Shown: in pieces, positions 35,517 through 44,983 of the stretch
Layout of the letters: each line of letters begins with the position of its first letter
Numbering within the stretch: the first letter of the stretch is position 1
Assembly (NCBI RefSeq): GCF_025558485.1
Contig: NZ_CP102930.1
Span: 62,001-126,000 of the forward strand
Length of the DNA: 64,000 nucleotides
Direction of reading: 5' to 3'
From: Bdellovibrio bacteriovorus
GTDB taxonomy: Bacteria; Bdellovibrionota; Bdellovibrionia; Bdellovibrionales; Bdellovibrionaceae
Program-made: the position numbers and the translations under genes
Notes under the pieces: model-generated
Database searches by the model: none
What the model was told of the DNA's origin: nothing
The model's input: the letters and a program-made list of their open reading frames with translations, nothing else

Positions 35517-36833
35517 CTACAAGATATTAGCTGCCAGTTCAGCCAGCTCAGATCTTTCACCTTTCGTCAGAGTCACATGGGCAGCAATTGGATGGCCCTT
35601 GAATCTCTCTACTGCGTAAGTCAAACCACTGTTCGCAGAATCCACGTAAGGATTATCGATCTGATAAACGTCACCCGTAAGGACAACCTTCGTCCCACGA
35701 CCGGCACGCGTAACAATTGTCTTGATCTCGTGCGGAGTCAAGTTCTGTGCTTCATCGACGATCAGGTATTGCTTCGGAATGCTGCGACCGCGAATGTAAG
35801 TCAACGGCTCAATGTTCAGCATACCTTGATTGATCAATTCCTGTGCACGCCCCGCAGCTTTTTTGTCCGCACCCATCAGGAACTCCACGTTATCAAAGAT
35901 AGGCTGCATCCACGGATTCAATTTCTGCTCGATGTCACCCGGAAGGTAACCGATATCGCGTCCCATTGGGAAGATCGGACGAGACACCAGCAATCTTTGG
36001 AACTGCCCTTGATCCAACGTCTTATGAAGACCCGCAGCAATCGCCATCAATGTTTTACCTGTTCCGGCTTTACCAACCAAAGACACAAACATGATTTCAT
36101 CATTCAGCAGGCAGTCCAATGCGAAGGCTTGCTCGACATTTCGTGCATGAATACCCCAGATGGAATCAGCCGCCTGCATCAAAGGCACAATGGCTTTTTC
36201 CGCCAGACTGTAACGACCAATCGCTGAATGATTCGGATTCGCAGTGTCCTTCATGATCACATACTGATTGCCGTAAAGTTTTACGTCCGTGACAAAACGC
36301 TTTTCTTTGTAGAAAGCGTCGATCTGCTCCGGAGACACCATGATCTCCTGATAGCCTTCGTACAAATCATCACGGTTGATATCGTTGGCATCGTAGTCGT
36401 TGGCAATAACACCGTAAACATCGGCCTTGATACGCAGGTTGATGTCTTTGGTGATCAGTTCCACTTTGTAGCGCGGATGCTGCTTCTGCAAAGCCAAAGC
36501 TGTGTTCAAAATACGGTTGTCCGCCTTTTGATGATCCAGCTCTGACGGCATACCTGCCAGCATCAGATCCGTGTTGATGTAAACCATCGTTTCAGAGTTG
36601 TCGATCTGAACACCGCTGGCCAATGAACCCTTGGAGCGCAAAACGTCGATAAAGCGGCTGAACTGACGGGCATTACGTCCGTTTTCACCCTGATCTCTTT
36701 TGAACTTGTCCACTTCCTCGATAACAGAGATTGGGATATGAACATCAGCCTCTCCAAATCTCAAGATCGCCTGAGAGTCGAAAAGGATTACGTTCGTATC
36801 GACCACAATTTTTCTGCGTTTTGCTTTACTCAA
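35517..36833 (-). CDS. PIN-PhoH ATPase/RNase
   Basis: 438 residues from a TTG at 36833; this start is chosen because a strong GGAGGG lies six bases upstream, inside the longer ATG-started frame (36860). Residues 8-145 form a PIN nuclease domain with the Asp site IVVDTNVIL and KADNRILNTAL. Residues 235-430 form the PhoH P-loop domain with Walker A GKAGTGKTLMAIAAG and Walker B QYLIVDEAQNLTPHEIKT. PIN-PhoH fusions act as RNA helicase/RNase in other bacteria. It is the gene upstream of the MaoC-BLUF unit, with an 18-base gap. Confidence 0.92.
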   Translation of the reverse strand: MSKAKRRKIVVDTNVILFDSQAILRFGEADVHIPISVIEEVDKFKRDQGENGRNARQFSRFIDVLRSKGSLASGVQIDNSETMVYINTDLMLAGMPSELDHQKADNRILNTALALQKQHPRYKVELITKDINLRIKADVYGVIANDYDANDINRDDLYEGYQEIMVSPEQIDAFYKEKRFVTDVKLYGNQYVIMKDTANPNHSAIGRYSLAEKAIVPLMQAADSIWGIHARNVEQAFALDCLLNDEIMFVSLVGKAGTGKTLMAIAAGLHKTLDQGQFQRLLVSRPIFPMGRDIGYLPGDIEQKLNPWMQPIFDNVEFLMGADKKAAGRAQELINQGMLNIEPLTYIRGRSIPKQYLIVDEAQNLTPHEIKTIVTRAGRGTKVVLTGDVYQIDNPYVDSANSGLTYAVERFKGHPIAAHVTLTKGERSELAELAANIL

Positions 36834-36974
36834 TGGACACCCTCCGTAGTTATAGTCCATGTGATCTGCCTTCAGACTGCAGATACTCCACAGCTAAATT
36901 GCAACAAATCACCGGACCAAAGTCCACGGAAAAGCATTACTAAGCAGGCAGTCAAAATCACTCTGCCTGAAAAA

Positions 36975-37006
36975 AGAAAAGGGCGAGGGATTTAAGTCCC
37001 TCGCCC
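36975..37006 (-). terminator. Terminator of the PilZ gene
   Basis: Perfect 10-bp stem GGGCGAGGGA / TCCCTCGCCC (36981-36990 with 36997-37006), six-base loop; the A-run on the left gives a U-run on the minus strand. Confidence 0.9.
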
Positions 37007-37021
37007 CGCTTTCAGATTTTT

Positions 37022-37531
37022 TTAAGAAATGTGAGAAACCAGTACGTCACCCGTATCGGTTTTCAGACTGGCGCTGACGTTTTCGATGAACTTCACGAAA
37101 TGATGAAGTGCAACATCATTCATTGTACCTTTCACGAAGCCGGCGCCATGACGAACGATGCCTTCGTCTTCGATAGCACGGCTGTTGGACACAACAATCG
37201 TGAACGGGAAATACGTCGAATGATTCAGGTACACACGCATTGCCACTTCATCACCCGGAGCAAAGCCACCATCCGCCAGCTCCAAGTCAAAGGCCATCCC
37301 GTTTTCAGAGATGTCATACAAAGCGGCCTTCAAAAGACCCCTTTCAGGCAATACGACAAAGGCACCCACAAATTCAGTTAAAATGGTTCTTTTTACATCA
37401 CGGCGATCGCGGCTCAGAATCTCTTGTCGAGCCTCCGTGATATCCAGCACCTCCGTGCGAACCTCATTTTCCTTATTTTCCAAAGAATTTTGAGATCTTA
37501 GACGTGGCGTGATATCGAGAATTTTCCCCAT
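37022..37531 (-). CDS. PilZ-domain protein
   Basis: 169 residues, ATG after CAGGGGGA. The c-di-GMP binding motifs of PilZ are present: RDRRDVKRT in place of R-x-x-x-R (about residues 41-49) and DISENGMAF as D-x-S-x-x-G (about 73-81). It should bind cyclic di-GMP and act on a partner. The promoter upstream is a near-perfect sigma-28 site, so the gene belongs to the flagellar/attack-phase regulon and may control motility. DgcB in this window is one possible c-di-GMP source. Confidence 0.88.
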   Translation of the reverse strand: MGKILDITPRLRSQNSLENKENEVRTEVLDITEARQEILSRDRRDVKRTILTEFVGAFVVLPERGLLKAALYDISENGMAFDLELADGGFAPGDEVAMRVYLNHSTYFPFTIVVSNSRAIEDEGIVRHGAGFVKGTMNDVALHHFVKFIENVSASLKTDTGDVLVSHIS

Positions 37532-37553
37532 TTGTCCCCCTGTGACCTAATTC

Positions 37554-37580
37554 TTATCGGCAGAATGTGTTTCAACTTTA
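37554..37580 (-). promoter_or_regulatory. Sigma-28 (FliA) promoter of the PilZ gene
   Basis: On the minus strand TAAAGTTG, then eleven bases, then GCCGATAA. This matches the sigma-28 consensus TAAAGTTT-N11-GCCGATAA at all but one position. It ends about 20 bases before the ATG, leaving room for the ribosome site. Confidence 0.85.
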
Positions 37581-37614
37581 GCCGTCTTGCCCTTAGGTCT
37601 AGTTTCGGCTTAAA

Positions 37615-38514
37615 ATGAGACACATGGCGGTTGTCAGGGCAGTTCTATGCAGTTTTATGTTCCATTTGCTGGTGATCATCGGCCTGATCTGGCTTGCGCC
37701 CAAATTGCAGCTGCCCGAGCCTGAGGTCATCGAAGTCACGCTTTCCCCGGAACAGGAAATCATGCAGGCTCTAAAACCCAAGGACCGCAGCGTGGTTCGT
37801 CAGGCACTGGTGCCGGAAAAAGTGAAGCTTCCGGAAGACGACACCTTGGCCCGTTTTCTTTCTGAAAAAAATCAGCGCGTGAAAGAGGAAACTCAAGCCG
37901 CCAAAACCGGCATGACGCAAAATCGCAGCAATCGTGACAGCAGCATGCAGCAGCAGGACCCGAGGCAGGCTCCGCAAATGGCGGAACAAAAGCGCGAGCA
38001 AATCAAACCTGAAGACACCGACAAAGACGGCTATCGCAACGTTGATATCAGCAAAGAACTGGCCGAGATGAAGCGTTTCAACGATGGCTATTCATCTGTC
38101 GGCGAATCACTTCCCACAGATGTCAAAGTCGGGTCCTTCACCGCCTTGAACACAGACCGCTATCTGTTCTATACTTTCTACGCCCGCGTGGAGGAACTGA
38201 TTCGTTTTCGCTGGGAAACCCGCGTGCAACAGGCCATCGACAGCTTTGATCGCATTGACCGCATCAATGCCGGGAACCGCAACTGGGTGACACAGGCAGA
38301 ATTTATTCTGGATAAGAGTGGCAACTTAAGATCCGCTTTGATTATGAAAAGTTCTGGGATTAAAAACTTTGATATGGCGGCGATCAACGCCTTCAAGGAA
38401 GCCCGCATCTTCCCCAACCCTCCTCAGGAAATGGTCAAGGAAGACGGATTTATTCATTTGGTGTTTTCATTCACCGTTCGTTACAACCCACCCGCGCTGG
38501 TGAATCGCAACTAA
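37615..38514 (+). CDS. TonB-like energy transducer
   Basis: 299 residues. One membrane helix near the N-terminus (about 7-29), then a Pro/Gln/Glu/Lys-rich spacer (30-150) and a TonB C-terminal domain (about 210-299) with NWVTQAEFILDKSGNLRSAL, IKNFDMAAINAFKEARIFPNPP and DGFIHLVFSFTVRY. It would transmit energy from the inner membrane to outer-membrane receptors such as the one at 26805, or serve another envelope machine. No ExbB/ExbD gene is adjacent. Start ATG 37615; ATG 37624 is an alternative. Its end overlaps the convergent gene by four bases. Confidence 0.85.
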   Translation: MRHMAVVRAVLCSFMFHLLVIIGLIWLAPKLQLPEPEVIEVTLSPEQEIMQALKPKDRSVVRQALVPEKVKLPEDDTLARFLSEKNQRVKEETQAAKTGMTQNRSNRDSSMQQQDPRQAPQMAEQKREQIKPEDTDKDGYRNVDISKELAEMKRFNDGYSSVGESLPTDVKVGSFTALNTDRYLFYTFYARVEELIRFRWETRVQQAIDSFDRIDRINAGNRNWVTQAEFILDKSGNLRSALIMKSSGIKNFDMAAINAFKEARIFPNPPQEMVKEDGFIHLVFSFTVRYNPPALVNRN

Positions 38515-39230
38515 GGCTTGTCGGTCATACCGACCCTGCCCACCATCGGAAGCTTCAGCGCCGGCCGCCAGAAGTCGATTCCAAAATTCAAGCCCAGCAA
38601 GTTCAACTCAATACCCTCGTGCAGCCCCACGGTTAATCCAAACATTCCAAGCAGAGAAAACTGCACCCCCGTGCCTGATTCACTCCAACCCACCACATCG
38701 GCTTCATTGATCCAGTCTTTGCCAATTGCATTGGGTGGAAGCTCCACCGTCAGTTCCGGCACGTTGCGGATGATATGGGAAATAAACGTATTGCTGTTCG
38801 GTCCGGGATACGCACGATAGGTGCCTTTGTAAGCATAATTGCGCGCCAGTTCGTCGATTTTGGGGATGGCCGCCTCGGCCTTTTCGCCGCGCAAGTCCTC
38901 GATCAGTTCCGGCCGGGCTCCAAACCAGTGACGGTCGGGAATGTCATTTTCGATCCGCACGGATTCCAAGCCCCGGTTCACCCGCCAGCCGATCACATGA
39001 TAGGTGGTATATTCAGAGGCATCTTTGGCTTTGGTGGCAATCCAGGAATGCACAGAAAAATATCCGCGCCAACTGACTGTGCGGGCGGCATACACCTGCA
39101 CGACAGCTTGTTTTTCTTCACGAGGGTCCGGAGCCAGATGCGCACTTTCACGAGTTGCCGTCCGCCAGTCCTGGGCCCATGTTTGCGAAACCCACATAAA
39201 CAATGAAAGAAAAATACCGAAAGTTTTCAT
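38511..39230 (-). CDS. Exported DUF3750-type protein
   Basis: 239 residues, with a signal peptide ending at about residue 19 (QTWA). The pattern SWRGYFSVHSWIATKAKDA, IGWRVNRGLESVRI, PDRHWFGARPELIEDLRG and PGPNSNTFISHIIRNVPEL fits DUF3750 (unknown function, usually in the envelope). The conserved GxNSNTF and HW positions could form a catalytic site like that of transglutaminase/NlpC proteins, but I see no catalytic Cys. Convergent with the TonB-like gene. Confidence 0.8.
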   Translation of the reverse strand: MKTFGIFLSLFMWVSQTWAQDWRTATRESAHLAPDPREEKQAVVQVYAARTVSWRGYFSVHSWIATKAKDASEYTTYHVIGWRVNRGLESVRIENDIPDRHWFGARPELIEDLRGEKAEAAIPKIDELARNYAYKGTYRAYPGPNSNTFISHIIRNVPELTVELPPNAIGKDWINEADVVGWSESGTGVQFSLLGMFGLTVGLHEGIELNLLGLNFGIDFWRPALKLPMVGRVGMTDKP

Positions 39231-39293
39231 CGCCCCATTATGGATGATTTTCTTTTTCTTGCGGCAAAAAAATGCTGAGCCCGCCTCAGCACA

Positions 39294-39710
39294 TCAGGAT
39301 TTTTTAGGAATAAAACGCAAAGAGGCCGAGTTGATACAATAGCGCAGACCCGTAGGGCCAGGACCATCATCAAAGACATGCCCCAGATGAGAGTTGGAAT
39401 CCTTGGCGCGCACTTCAATTCGCGTCATCCCATGGGAATAATCGGACAATTCCAGCACCGCATTCTTATCAATCGGACGCGTGAAGCTTGGCCACCCAGT
39501 TCCCGAATCAAATTTATCCTGACTGGAAAACAAAGGTGTGCCCGAAATCGCATCCACGTAAATACCCTCTTCATGGTGATTCCAAAAGGCATTCTGAAAA
39601 GGTCGTTCCGTGCCGTTTTGGACCATGATTTGATATTGTTCAGGAGTCAGAAGTTTTCGCAGTTCCGCCTCGTCAGAAGGCAAACCGCACTTTAAAGTCT
39701 TTTTATCCAT
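39294..39710 (-). CDS. msrB: Peptide methionine-R-sulfoxide reductase
   Basis: 138 residues, normal for MsrB. It reduces methionine-R-sulfoxide in proteins. Catalytic Cys is in [11 protein letters not shown] (about 126) and the conserved GTGWPSF, SHLGHVF and [10 protein letters not shown] are present. The two CxxC zinc motifs of most MsrB proteins are missing ([13 protein letters not shown] and RAKDSNSH), so it belongs to the zinc-free type. No signal peptide. It and the catalase are both oxidant defences but not linked in one operon. Confidence 0.95.
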   Translation of the reverse strand: MDKKTLKCGLPSDEAELRKLLTPEQYQIMVQNGTERPFQNAFWNHHEEGIYVDAISGTPLFSSQDKFDSGTGWPSFTRPIDKNAVLELSDYSHGMTRIEVRAKDSNSHLGHVFDDGPGPTGLRYCINSASLRFIPKKS

Positions 39711-39799
39711 ACTTTGGTTTTACCCGGTCCAGCTGCTTTAGTCCAGAGTGTGAATGAGCCCATGTCGTTCGCCAAGCAACCTTGCTAAGATCTAAGGAT

Positions 39800-40372
39800 A
39801 TGAAGAAGCTTTTATCTCTGACCCTCCTGGCCGTTTTGACTTGGACCTCTGTACCTGCTTATGCCCTTTTCACTGAACTGGGACTATCTTACGGAAGAAA
39901 AACCACCACGTTCGACCAAGACAACTCGTTTGATTCTGAATCCATCACCGGCTCACTGTCCCTTTACTTTTTAGAGCGCATGGCTTTGGAGCTAAGCTAT
40001 ACCGATGCCAAAGGTGTGCGTGAGGAAAAAGCCAGCCCCAGTGACGCCCGTCGTACCACCACACAGAAATCACAAATTCTTGGAGCCGATCTGATTCTGA
40101 CCTTCGCAGATCGCAAAGCGCTTTTCCAACCCTACATCAAGGGTGGTGGCGCCCAGATCAGCCGTTTCCAACAAATTAAAATCGAAGGACAAGACACCTA
40201 CACCATCGAACCTGAAAGCGTCACCGTCCCCAGCTACGGAGTCGGTTTGAAAATTCAGGTCACTGAATCCCTGGGCATCAAGCTGAGCTATGATGTCTGG
40301 AAAACCCCCATCGGTGGCGGCCTGCAAACGGATGACAGCTCCGTGCGCGCGGGTGTGACTTGGGCCCTGTAA
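39800..40372 (+). CDS. Outer-membrane beta-barrel-like exported protein
   Basis: 190 residues from the ATG at 39800 after AAGGA. Signal peptide ends at about residue 22 (VPAYA). The mature part alternates amphipathic strands with turns (FTELGLSYGRKTTTF, SITGSLSLYFLERMALELSY, LFQPYIKGGG) and ends with an aromatic-hydrophobic strand RAGVTWAL, typical for an eight-strand barrel. It overlaps the start of the aminopeptidase gene by 13 bases, so the two are coupled. Confidence 0.82.
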   Translation: MKKLLSLTLLAVLTWTSVPAYALFTELGLSYGRKTTTFDQDNSFDSESITGSLSLYFLERMALELSYTDAKGVREEKASPSDARRTTTQKSQILGADLILTFADRKALFQPYIKGGGAQISRFQQIKIEGQDTYTIEPESVTVPSYGVGLKIQVTESLGIKLSYDVWKTPIGGGLQTDDSSVRAGVTWAL

Positions 40373-41424
40373 GATATCTTATCCCTCTGACCCTGCTGGC
40401 CGTTGCCGCTTTTAACAGTGGCTGCCAAATGGGTTACCTGATGAAATCAGGCTATGGACAAATGAAGCTTCTGGGCAGCCGGATTCCGGTGAATGAAGCT
40501 CTGGAAGACCCGAATCTGGATGAAGCCAAAAAGCAAAAACTGCGTCTGGCGCAGGAGGCTCGTCTGTTCGCCGAACAGAATTTGCATCTGGCCTCCTCAA
40601 AAAACTACACATCTTACGTGGAACTGGACCGCCCTTACGTCACCTATGTCGTCAGTGCCGCCCCCAAGTGGGAACTGAAGCACTATCAGTGGTCGTATCC
40701 ATTTATGGGAAAAATGCCATACAAGGGATACTTCCACGAAGCCGACGCGGTTGAGGAGGAAAAGTCCCTGCAAAAAGAGGATCTCGACACCTACATGCGC
40801 GGCGTTTCCGCCTACAGCACGCTGGGATGGTTCAATGATCCCATCTTAAGTTCCATGCTTCGTTATGACGACTATGATCTGGTGAACACAATCATTCATG
40901 AAACCGTGCACGCCACACTGTACATCAAGCATGCCGCGGATTTTAACGAGCGTTTGGCCACTTTTCTGGGTAACAAAGGTGCCGAACTGTTCTATCTGAA
41001 AAAAGAGGGCGCTGATTCTCCGACCTTGAAACAGATTCAACTGGAAAATCAGGACAACAAAGTTTTTTCGACCTTTATTTCCGCAGAGCTCAAATTGCTA
41101 GAGCAATGGTACAAGGATCTTCCCGCCAGTGAGCGCAGTGAGGAAAAACGCAGCGAGCGCATCCGTGACATTCAAAAAAAGTTCGCAGCAGAAGTTGTTC
41201 CGACTCTAAAGACAGACAACTACAAAAAGTTCAGTGAAGCCAAGCTCAACAATGCCCGCCTTCTGGTTTACAAAACATATATGCAGGATCTGGGTGACTT
41301 TGAATCCCTGTACAACCTGGTGGGACAAAACTACTCTAAATTCATCGATAGCTGCCGCGGGTTGGAAAAAGCCCATGATCCAGCGGCATCGCTCAAAGAG
41401 ATGATATCTAAAAAACAACAGTAG
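40360..41424 (+). CDS. Zinc aminopeptidase-like lipoprotein (PF10023 type)
   Basis: 354 residues from a TTG at 40360. Lipobox NSGC (about Cys22). Residue pattern YVTYVVSAAPKWELKHYQW, GWFNDPILSSM and the zinc motif IIHETVHATLYI (H-E-x-x-H-x-T) match the putative aminopeptidase family PF10023. The C-terminal half is charged and helical. It is a periplasmic envelope-anchored metallopeptidase; substrate not known. It could help digest prey peptides, which is inference. Confidence 0.85.
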   Translation: MGPVRYLIPLTLLAVAAFNSGCQMGYLMKSGYGQMKLLGSRIPVNEALEDPNLDEAKKQKLRLAQEARLFAEQNLHLASSKNYTSYVELDRPYVTYVVSAAPKWELKHYQWSYPFMGKMPYKGYFHEADAVEEEKSLQKEDLDTYMRGVSAYSTLGWFNDPILSSMLRYDDYDLVNTIIHETVHATLYIKHAADFNERLATFLGNKGAELFYLKKEGADSPTLKQIQLENQDNKVFSTFISAELKLLEQWYKDLPASERSEEKRSERIRDIQKKFAAEVVPTLKTDNYKKFSEAKLNNARLLVYKTYMQDLGDFESLYNLVGQNYSKFIDSCRGLEKAHDPAASLKEMISKKQQ

Positions 41425-41431
41425 GTTGCCA

Positions 41432-41453
41432 GCACCGGTTTTCCTTCCGGTGC
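41432..41453 (+). terminator. Hairpin after the aminopeptidase gene
   Basis: Stem GCACCGG / CCGGTGC with eight-base loop, but no U-run follows. The rest of the gap up to 41713 is AT-rich and holds no clear promoter with correct spacing. Confidence 0.35.
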
Positions 41454-41713
41454 ATCCTAAATACACGTAATCACTGATTAAGGAACATCCACTCCGCCCG
41501 TCGATTCTGTTAAAAATCAAACAAACTAACGTTTCCATAATCGCCCTAACCCGTTTGTACTACTCCTTTCGGTCAAAAATTCTTTACATCTGGTAAGTTT
41601 CCTATAGCGAAACGTGAGGAATGAGACTAAAACCCAACCACTTTTAAAAAACCTGTCAGGAAACATTAGTACGTACACAGCACCTGACGGCCCACAAAAA
41701 ACCGGAGAGCACT

Positions 41714-42247
41714 ATGAAACTGAAGTTCCTTGCTGCGGGCCTTGTAGCCTTGGCAATGTCTATGACCGTCCACGCTGATGAATTCGATGGCGGCAGTCCT
41801 GACTACGATCCTCGTCCAAACCCACACTACTCCGAAGCAGAGATTCAAAGAAAAATTGAAAACGAAATGGCAGTGGCTTGCAGAGGCAATCTTTGCTCTA
41901 TCGTCGGCACTGACGGTCACGGTGAAGGCTGGACAGTCAGCTTCCAGGTTGGTTACGGCAACAATCCAAACTCTGGCGGCAACAACTTCTATATCGGCGA
42001 CGGCAGAAATGCTCAACAAGATGGTTCTGACTACTACGCGGGCATCACTGTGACTTACAAAAACTACTCCTGTAACTCCACCCTGCGTGTGACTCCTTCT
42101 GTTTACCGCTTCGTGAACACGTACATGTACAACATGGTTAATGCTGACGGTTCTACAAAACGTAACTTCTCTCCAGCCGATCAGACTGTGATCCTGTTCT
42201 ATACGACAATGTTGAACAAAGTCGATAACTGCAAGGCGCTTAACTAA
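41714..42247 (+). CDS. Exported protein, gene 1 of the seven-gene exported cluster
   Basis: 177 residues. A signal peptide ends near residue 21 (VHADEF). A Pro/Asp-rich lead (SPDYDPRPNPHYSEAE) is followed by CRGNLCSIVGTDGHGEGWT, a Gly/Asn-rich beta part and four Cys in total. The start ATG follows GGAGAGC. No family recognised. It is followed after 21 bases by the next gene of the cluster. The mature part is small and may act as a surface or secreted component. Confidence 0.8.
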   Translation: MKLKFLAAGLVALAMSMTVHADEFDGGSPDYDPRPNPHYSEAEIQRKIENEMAVACRGNLCSIVGTDGHGEGWTVSFQVGYGNNPNSGGNNFYIGDGRNAQQDGSDYYAGITVTYKNYSCNSTLRVTPSVYRFVNTYMYNMVNADGSTKRNFSPADQTVILFYTTMLNKVDNCKALN

Positions 42248-42268
42248 TTGCTCACTGACAGAGGACTC

Positions 42269-44980
42269 ATGAAGATCACCACGAAGAAGATCTCTCTTCT
42301 AATTTCCGGATTCGTTCTGGCAGGACTGGTTCCTGGATTGGCGCAGTCCCAGGTGCCTGCCCATCAAACAACGCTTCTGAGTCCTCTAAGTTTCACGAAC
42401 AGAGCGCAGTGCGCTTTGGATTCTGAAAAACCCACCTCCTCTGTACTGGTCATGATCGACGGATACAATGCCGGGAAGTTGGCCAACTCTGTTGCTAAAC
42501 TTCAAGGACTGGCTCCTGAAGAATACAGCAACAAAGCCATGAAGGAATTCCGTCTTTCTGTGGCTTACATGACCCTGAATATCATGAATAAAATGATTCG
42601 CGGTCATCTGCCGGTTCTGCCGACAAATCTGAAAACCGCGCAACTTCCCAAGTATGTCGGCGCTTCACAAAGATGCGAAAAGGCCGGCAACAATTGCAGC
42701 GACATGAACGACTATCTTTCCGGTATCTGGACCCGCGCTGGAAAACGTGCCGATCTGACGGCGTATGATCGTTTCACTCAAGACAACTTCCCTCTGCATG
42801 CCTCCAAAGACCGCTTGGGTTGCTACTACATTAAAAAATTCTCTGCCCTGCAAGGGCATCTTCATAACTCTGAAGTCAACCAGTCCAACCTGCAGGATAT
42901 TGCCCTGGCCTATCTGAACGAAGCAGACTACCTGACCGGGTGTTTTGATTCTGACGACAAACTTCCCAATCGCTTTGTGACTTTACAGATCGACTGGGAA
43001 ACCAACAAAAACTCTTTGGACATTCAGGGGTTCGACTTCTGGAACAGCTTGAAAATCTATCTGTCCTGGGCATGGCGCAACACCAATGAAGTGGAAATGC
43101 TAAGTCCTTCCTTTGGCCGCCTGTTCCGTTCCATTGCTTTGGAAGAATCAATCATGTTCTCTCCAAATGGCTGTAAAAGCATGACCAAACCGTCCTGTGA
43201 CAGTGAGTACCTTGCCACAAACAGTGTGCGAGAGCTGGCCAAACTCAGCGACTCTGTCACACCCGAGCAGTTTGACAATGTTCCTGTCGGCACAGAGCTG
43301 GAGCTTCTGGAAAAAGGTGTTCGCGGAGTTAATAACGACTTCCTGGGAACTCAGTCCCACGACACGGCCCAAGGGTGGCTGCAAAACTTCCGTAAGAACC
43401 TGATCCAGTCCCGCGCGCTGATTAAAACCAAATATCAATCCGCAACCATGCACCTGAATCTTCTTCAGGATCAACTGGGCGTGGAGCTGCTGGCTCATGG
43501 TTTGAACAAGGAGCTGACCGCCAACGCTTCCTCCGACAACCTGATGAATGAGCTTTATTATCTTTGTACGGAAGTGCGTCTGGCTGGCGACAACTCTCTG
43601 GACTTCCTGAAATCCAATATCGACCGCATCGCTGAGCTTAAAAACATGACTCAGATGCAGTACTCTGAAAGAAGATCCATCAAAGAACACATTGATTTCT
43701 TCAATAAGCTGTCTGCTCCGATTCTTGCAACCTGCAATCAGCTTGAAAAACAAAACTTCTGGAGCAAGCCAGGCTACACCGTCAGCAAAAACGGTTTTTC
43801 TGCCTGGGCAAAAGAAATGCTGCAAATCGGTCCGGATGCAGAAGCCGCGCCCTTTGTGCCAGCGACGTTCTCTGGAAAACCAACTCTTTCCTGGAGCGGC
43901 CAGACTGCCGCAGGCGCACAGACCATCTGTAGCAGCTCTATTGACTGCGCCCGCCTGGCTGTAAAAAGCGTGGTGGATCTTTATGCGGTGTCTGTCTATG
44001 CCGATGCTTTGATTCCTTTGGCTGGAAAATCATCTGATCCAAATCTGTTCAACCCTTATGCAGAATTGACCACTTGTAAGATGTATGATCCGTGGTTCCA
44101 GACTCAGCGTATGAACAAGGTCTTTATGATCGACCTTGCTAATACGGCCCTGTTTGGCTGGAACGTTCTGCCAATCTATCTGGATGTGAATTTCACTGCT
44201 CCGAAAGTGGTTTCTTTCAACCAACTGATGAAAAACGGCGTTCTGAAGTTCGATCCCCGCCTGGAAAAATCCAAGGCGCAGACTTCTCTGGTTGCGGATT
44301 TCGGTCCTTTACTGGGGGCTCCATGTGCAGTTTCCCTGAATAGCAACGGCATCAAGCACTACAACTTCTATTCTTTCACCGGCCTGACTGTGAATTACTG
44401 TGATGCCAAACAGAAAAATGAAGTGATCTCTTTGAAAGCCACGGACTTTGCCAATGGCGCCAGCACCGAGCGTTCCTTCTGCGGCGGCTGCACCCTGAAC
44501 TTCACGGCAGTTGCAGCAGCTTCCACGGCCACTTGGAGTGGTGGTGTAAATCCGGCTAAATTCATCGTCTATCTGTTCCGCACCTTCCAGAAGTATTTCA
44601 AGGCCAAAAAAGACAAGGTCAATATTCCGCGTGGATGGACTGTGAACCCGGCTTATGCCGCTGAAGTTTACAAAAAGTATGGCGAAATCCCTTCTCATTG
44701 CGTGGATATGCTGGGGAAAGGTTTGAACTGTTTCTCTGACACCTGTGCTGCAAAAGCCGCTCAGTACATCGAACAGACATACAATGCCAAGGTTCACAGC
44801 GCCTATATTCATAACGATGGCGACTATCAGGGACTGGCGACCGATACCGTCCTACGAACCAATCTTTGTGAGGGCGATATATCAGTAACTGCTTACTGCA
44901 ATGAAAATCGGCTGGAAAAATTCCGTGTTACGAACGTTTACGGCTGGAGCAAAAGCTGCCGCAGAGCTTTGGGGAAATAG
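42269..44980 (+). CDS. Large exported protein of unknown function, cluster gene 2
   Basis: 903 residues from the ATG at 42269 after AGAGGACTC; an upstream TTG at 42248 is not supported. Signal peptide ends near residue 28 (LAQSQ). The mature part is mostly helical and contains about 25 cysteines, some in pairs such as CEKAGNNCSDMNDYL and FCGGCTLNF, fitting disulfides in the periplasm or outside. No known enzyme motif is visible. It is the largest member of a cluster of exported proteins; only three bases separate it from gene 3. Confidence 0.8.
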   Translation: MKITTKKISLLISGFVLAGLVPGLAQSQVPAHQTTLLSPLSFTNRAQCALDSEKPTSSVLVMIDGYNAGKLANSVAKLQGLAPEEYSNKAMKEFRLSVAYMTLNIMNKMIRGHLPVLPTNLKTAQLPKYVGASQRCEKAGNNCSDMNDYLSGIWTRAGKRADLTAYDRFTQDNFPLHASKDRLGCYYIKKFSALQGHLHNSEVNQSNLQDIALAYLNEADYLTGCFDSDDKLPNRFVTLQIDWETNKNSLDIQGFDFWNSLKIYLSWAWRNTNEVEMLSPSFGRLFRSIALEESIMFSPNGCKSMTKPSCDSEYLATNSVRELAKLSDSVTPEQFDNVPVGTELELLEKGVRGVNNDFLGTQSHDTAQGWLQNFRKNLIQSRALIKTKYQSATMHLNLLQDQLGVELLAHGLNKELTANASSDNLMNELYYLCTEVRLAGDNSLDFLKSNIDRIAELKNMTQMQYSERRSIKEHIDFFNKLSAPILATCNQLEKQNFWSKPGYTVSKNGFSAWAKEMLQIGPDAEAAPFVPATFSGKPTLSWSGQTAAGAQTICSSSIDCARLAVKSVVDLYAVSVYADALIPLAGKSSDPNLFNPYAELTTCKMYDPWFQTQRMNKVFMIDLANTALFGWNVLPIYLDVNFTAPKVVSFNQLMKNGVLKFDPRLEKSKAQTSLVADFGPLLGAPCAVSLNSNGIKHYNFYSFTGLTVNYCDAKQKNEVISLKATDFANGASTERSFCGGCTLNFTAVAAASTATWSGGVNPAKFIVYLFRTFQKYFKAKKDKVNIPRGWTVNPAYAAEVYKKYGEIPSHCVDMLGKGLNCFSDTCAAKAAQYIEQTYNAKVHSAYIHNDGDYQGLATDTVLRTNLCEGDISVTAYCNENRLEKFRVTNVYGWSKSCRRALGK

Positions 44981-44983
44981 CAC

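Noticed and set aside
41583..41608. TTTACA / TATAGC as promoter of the exported cluster
   Set aside because: Spacing is only 14 bases, too short for a normal sigma-70 promoter.
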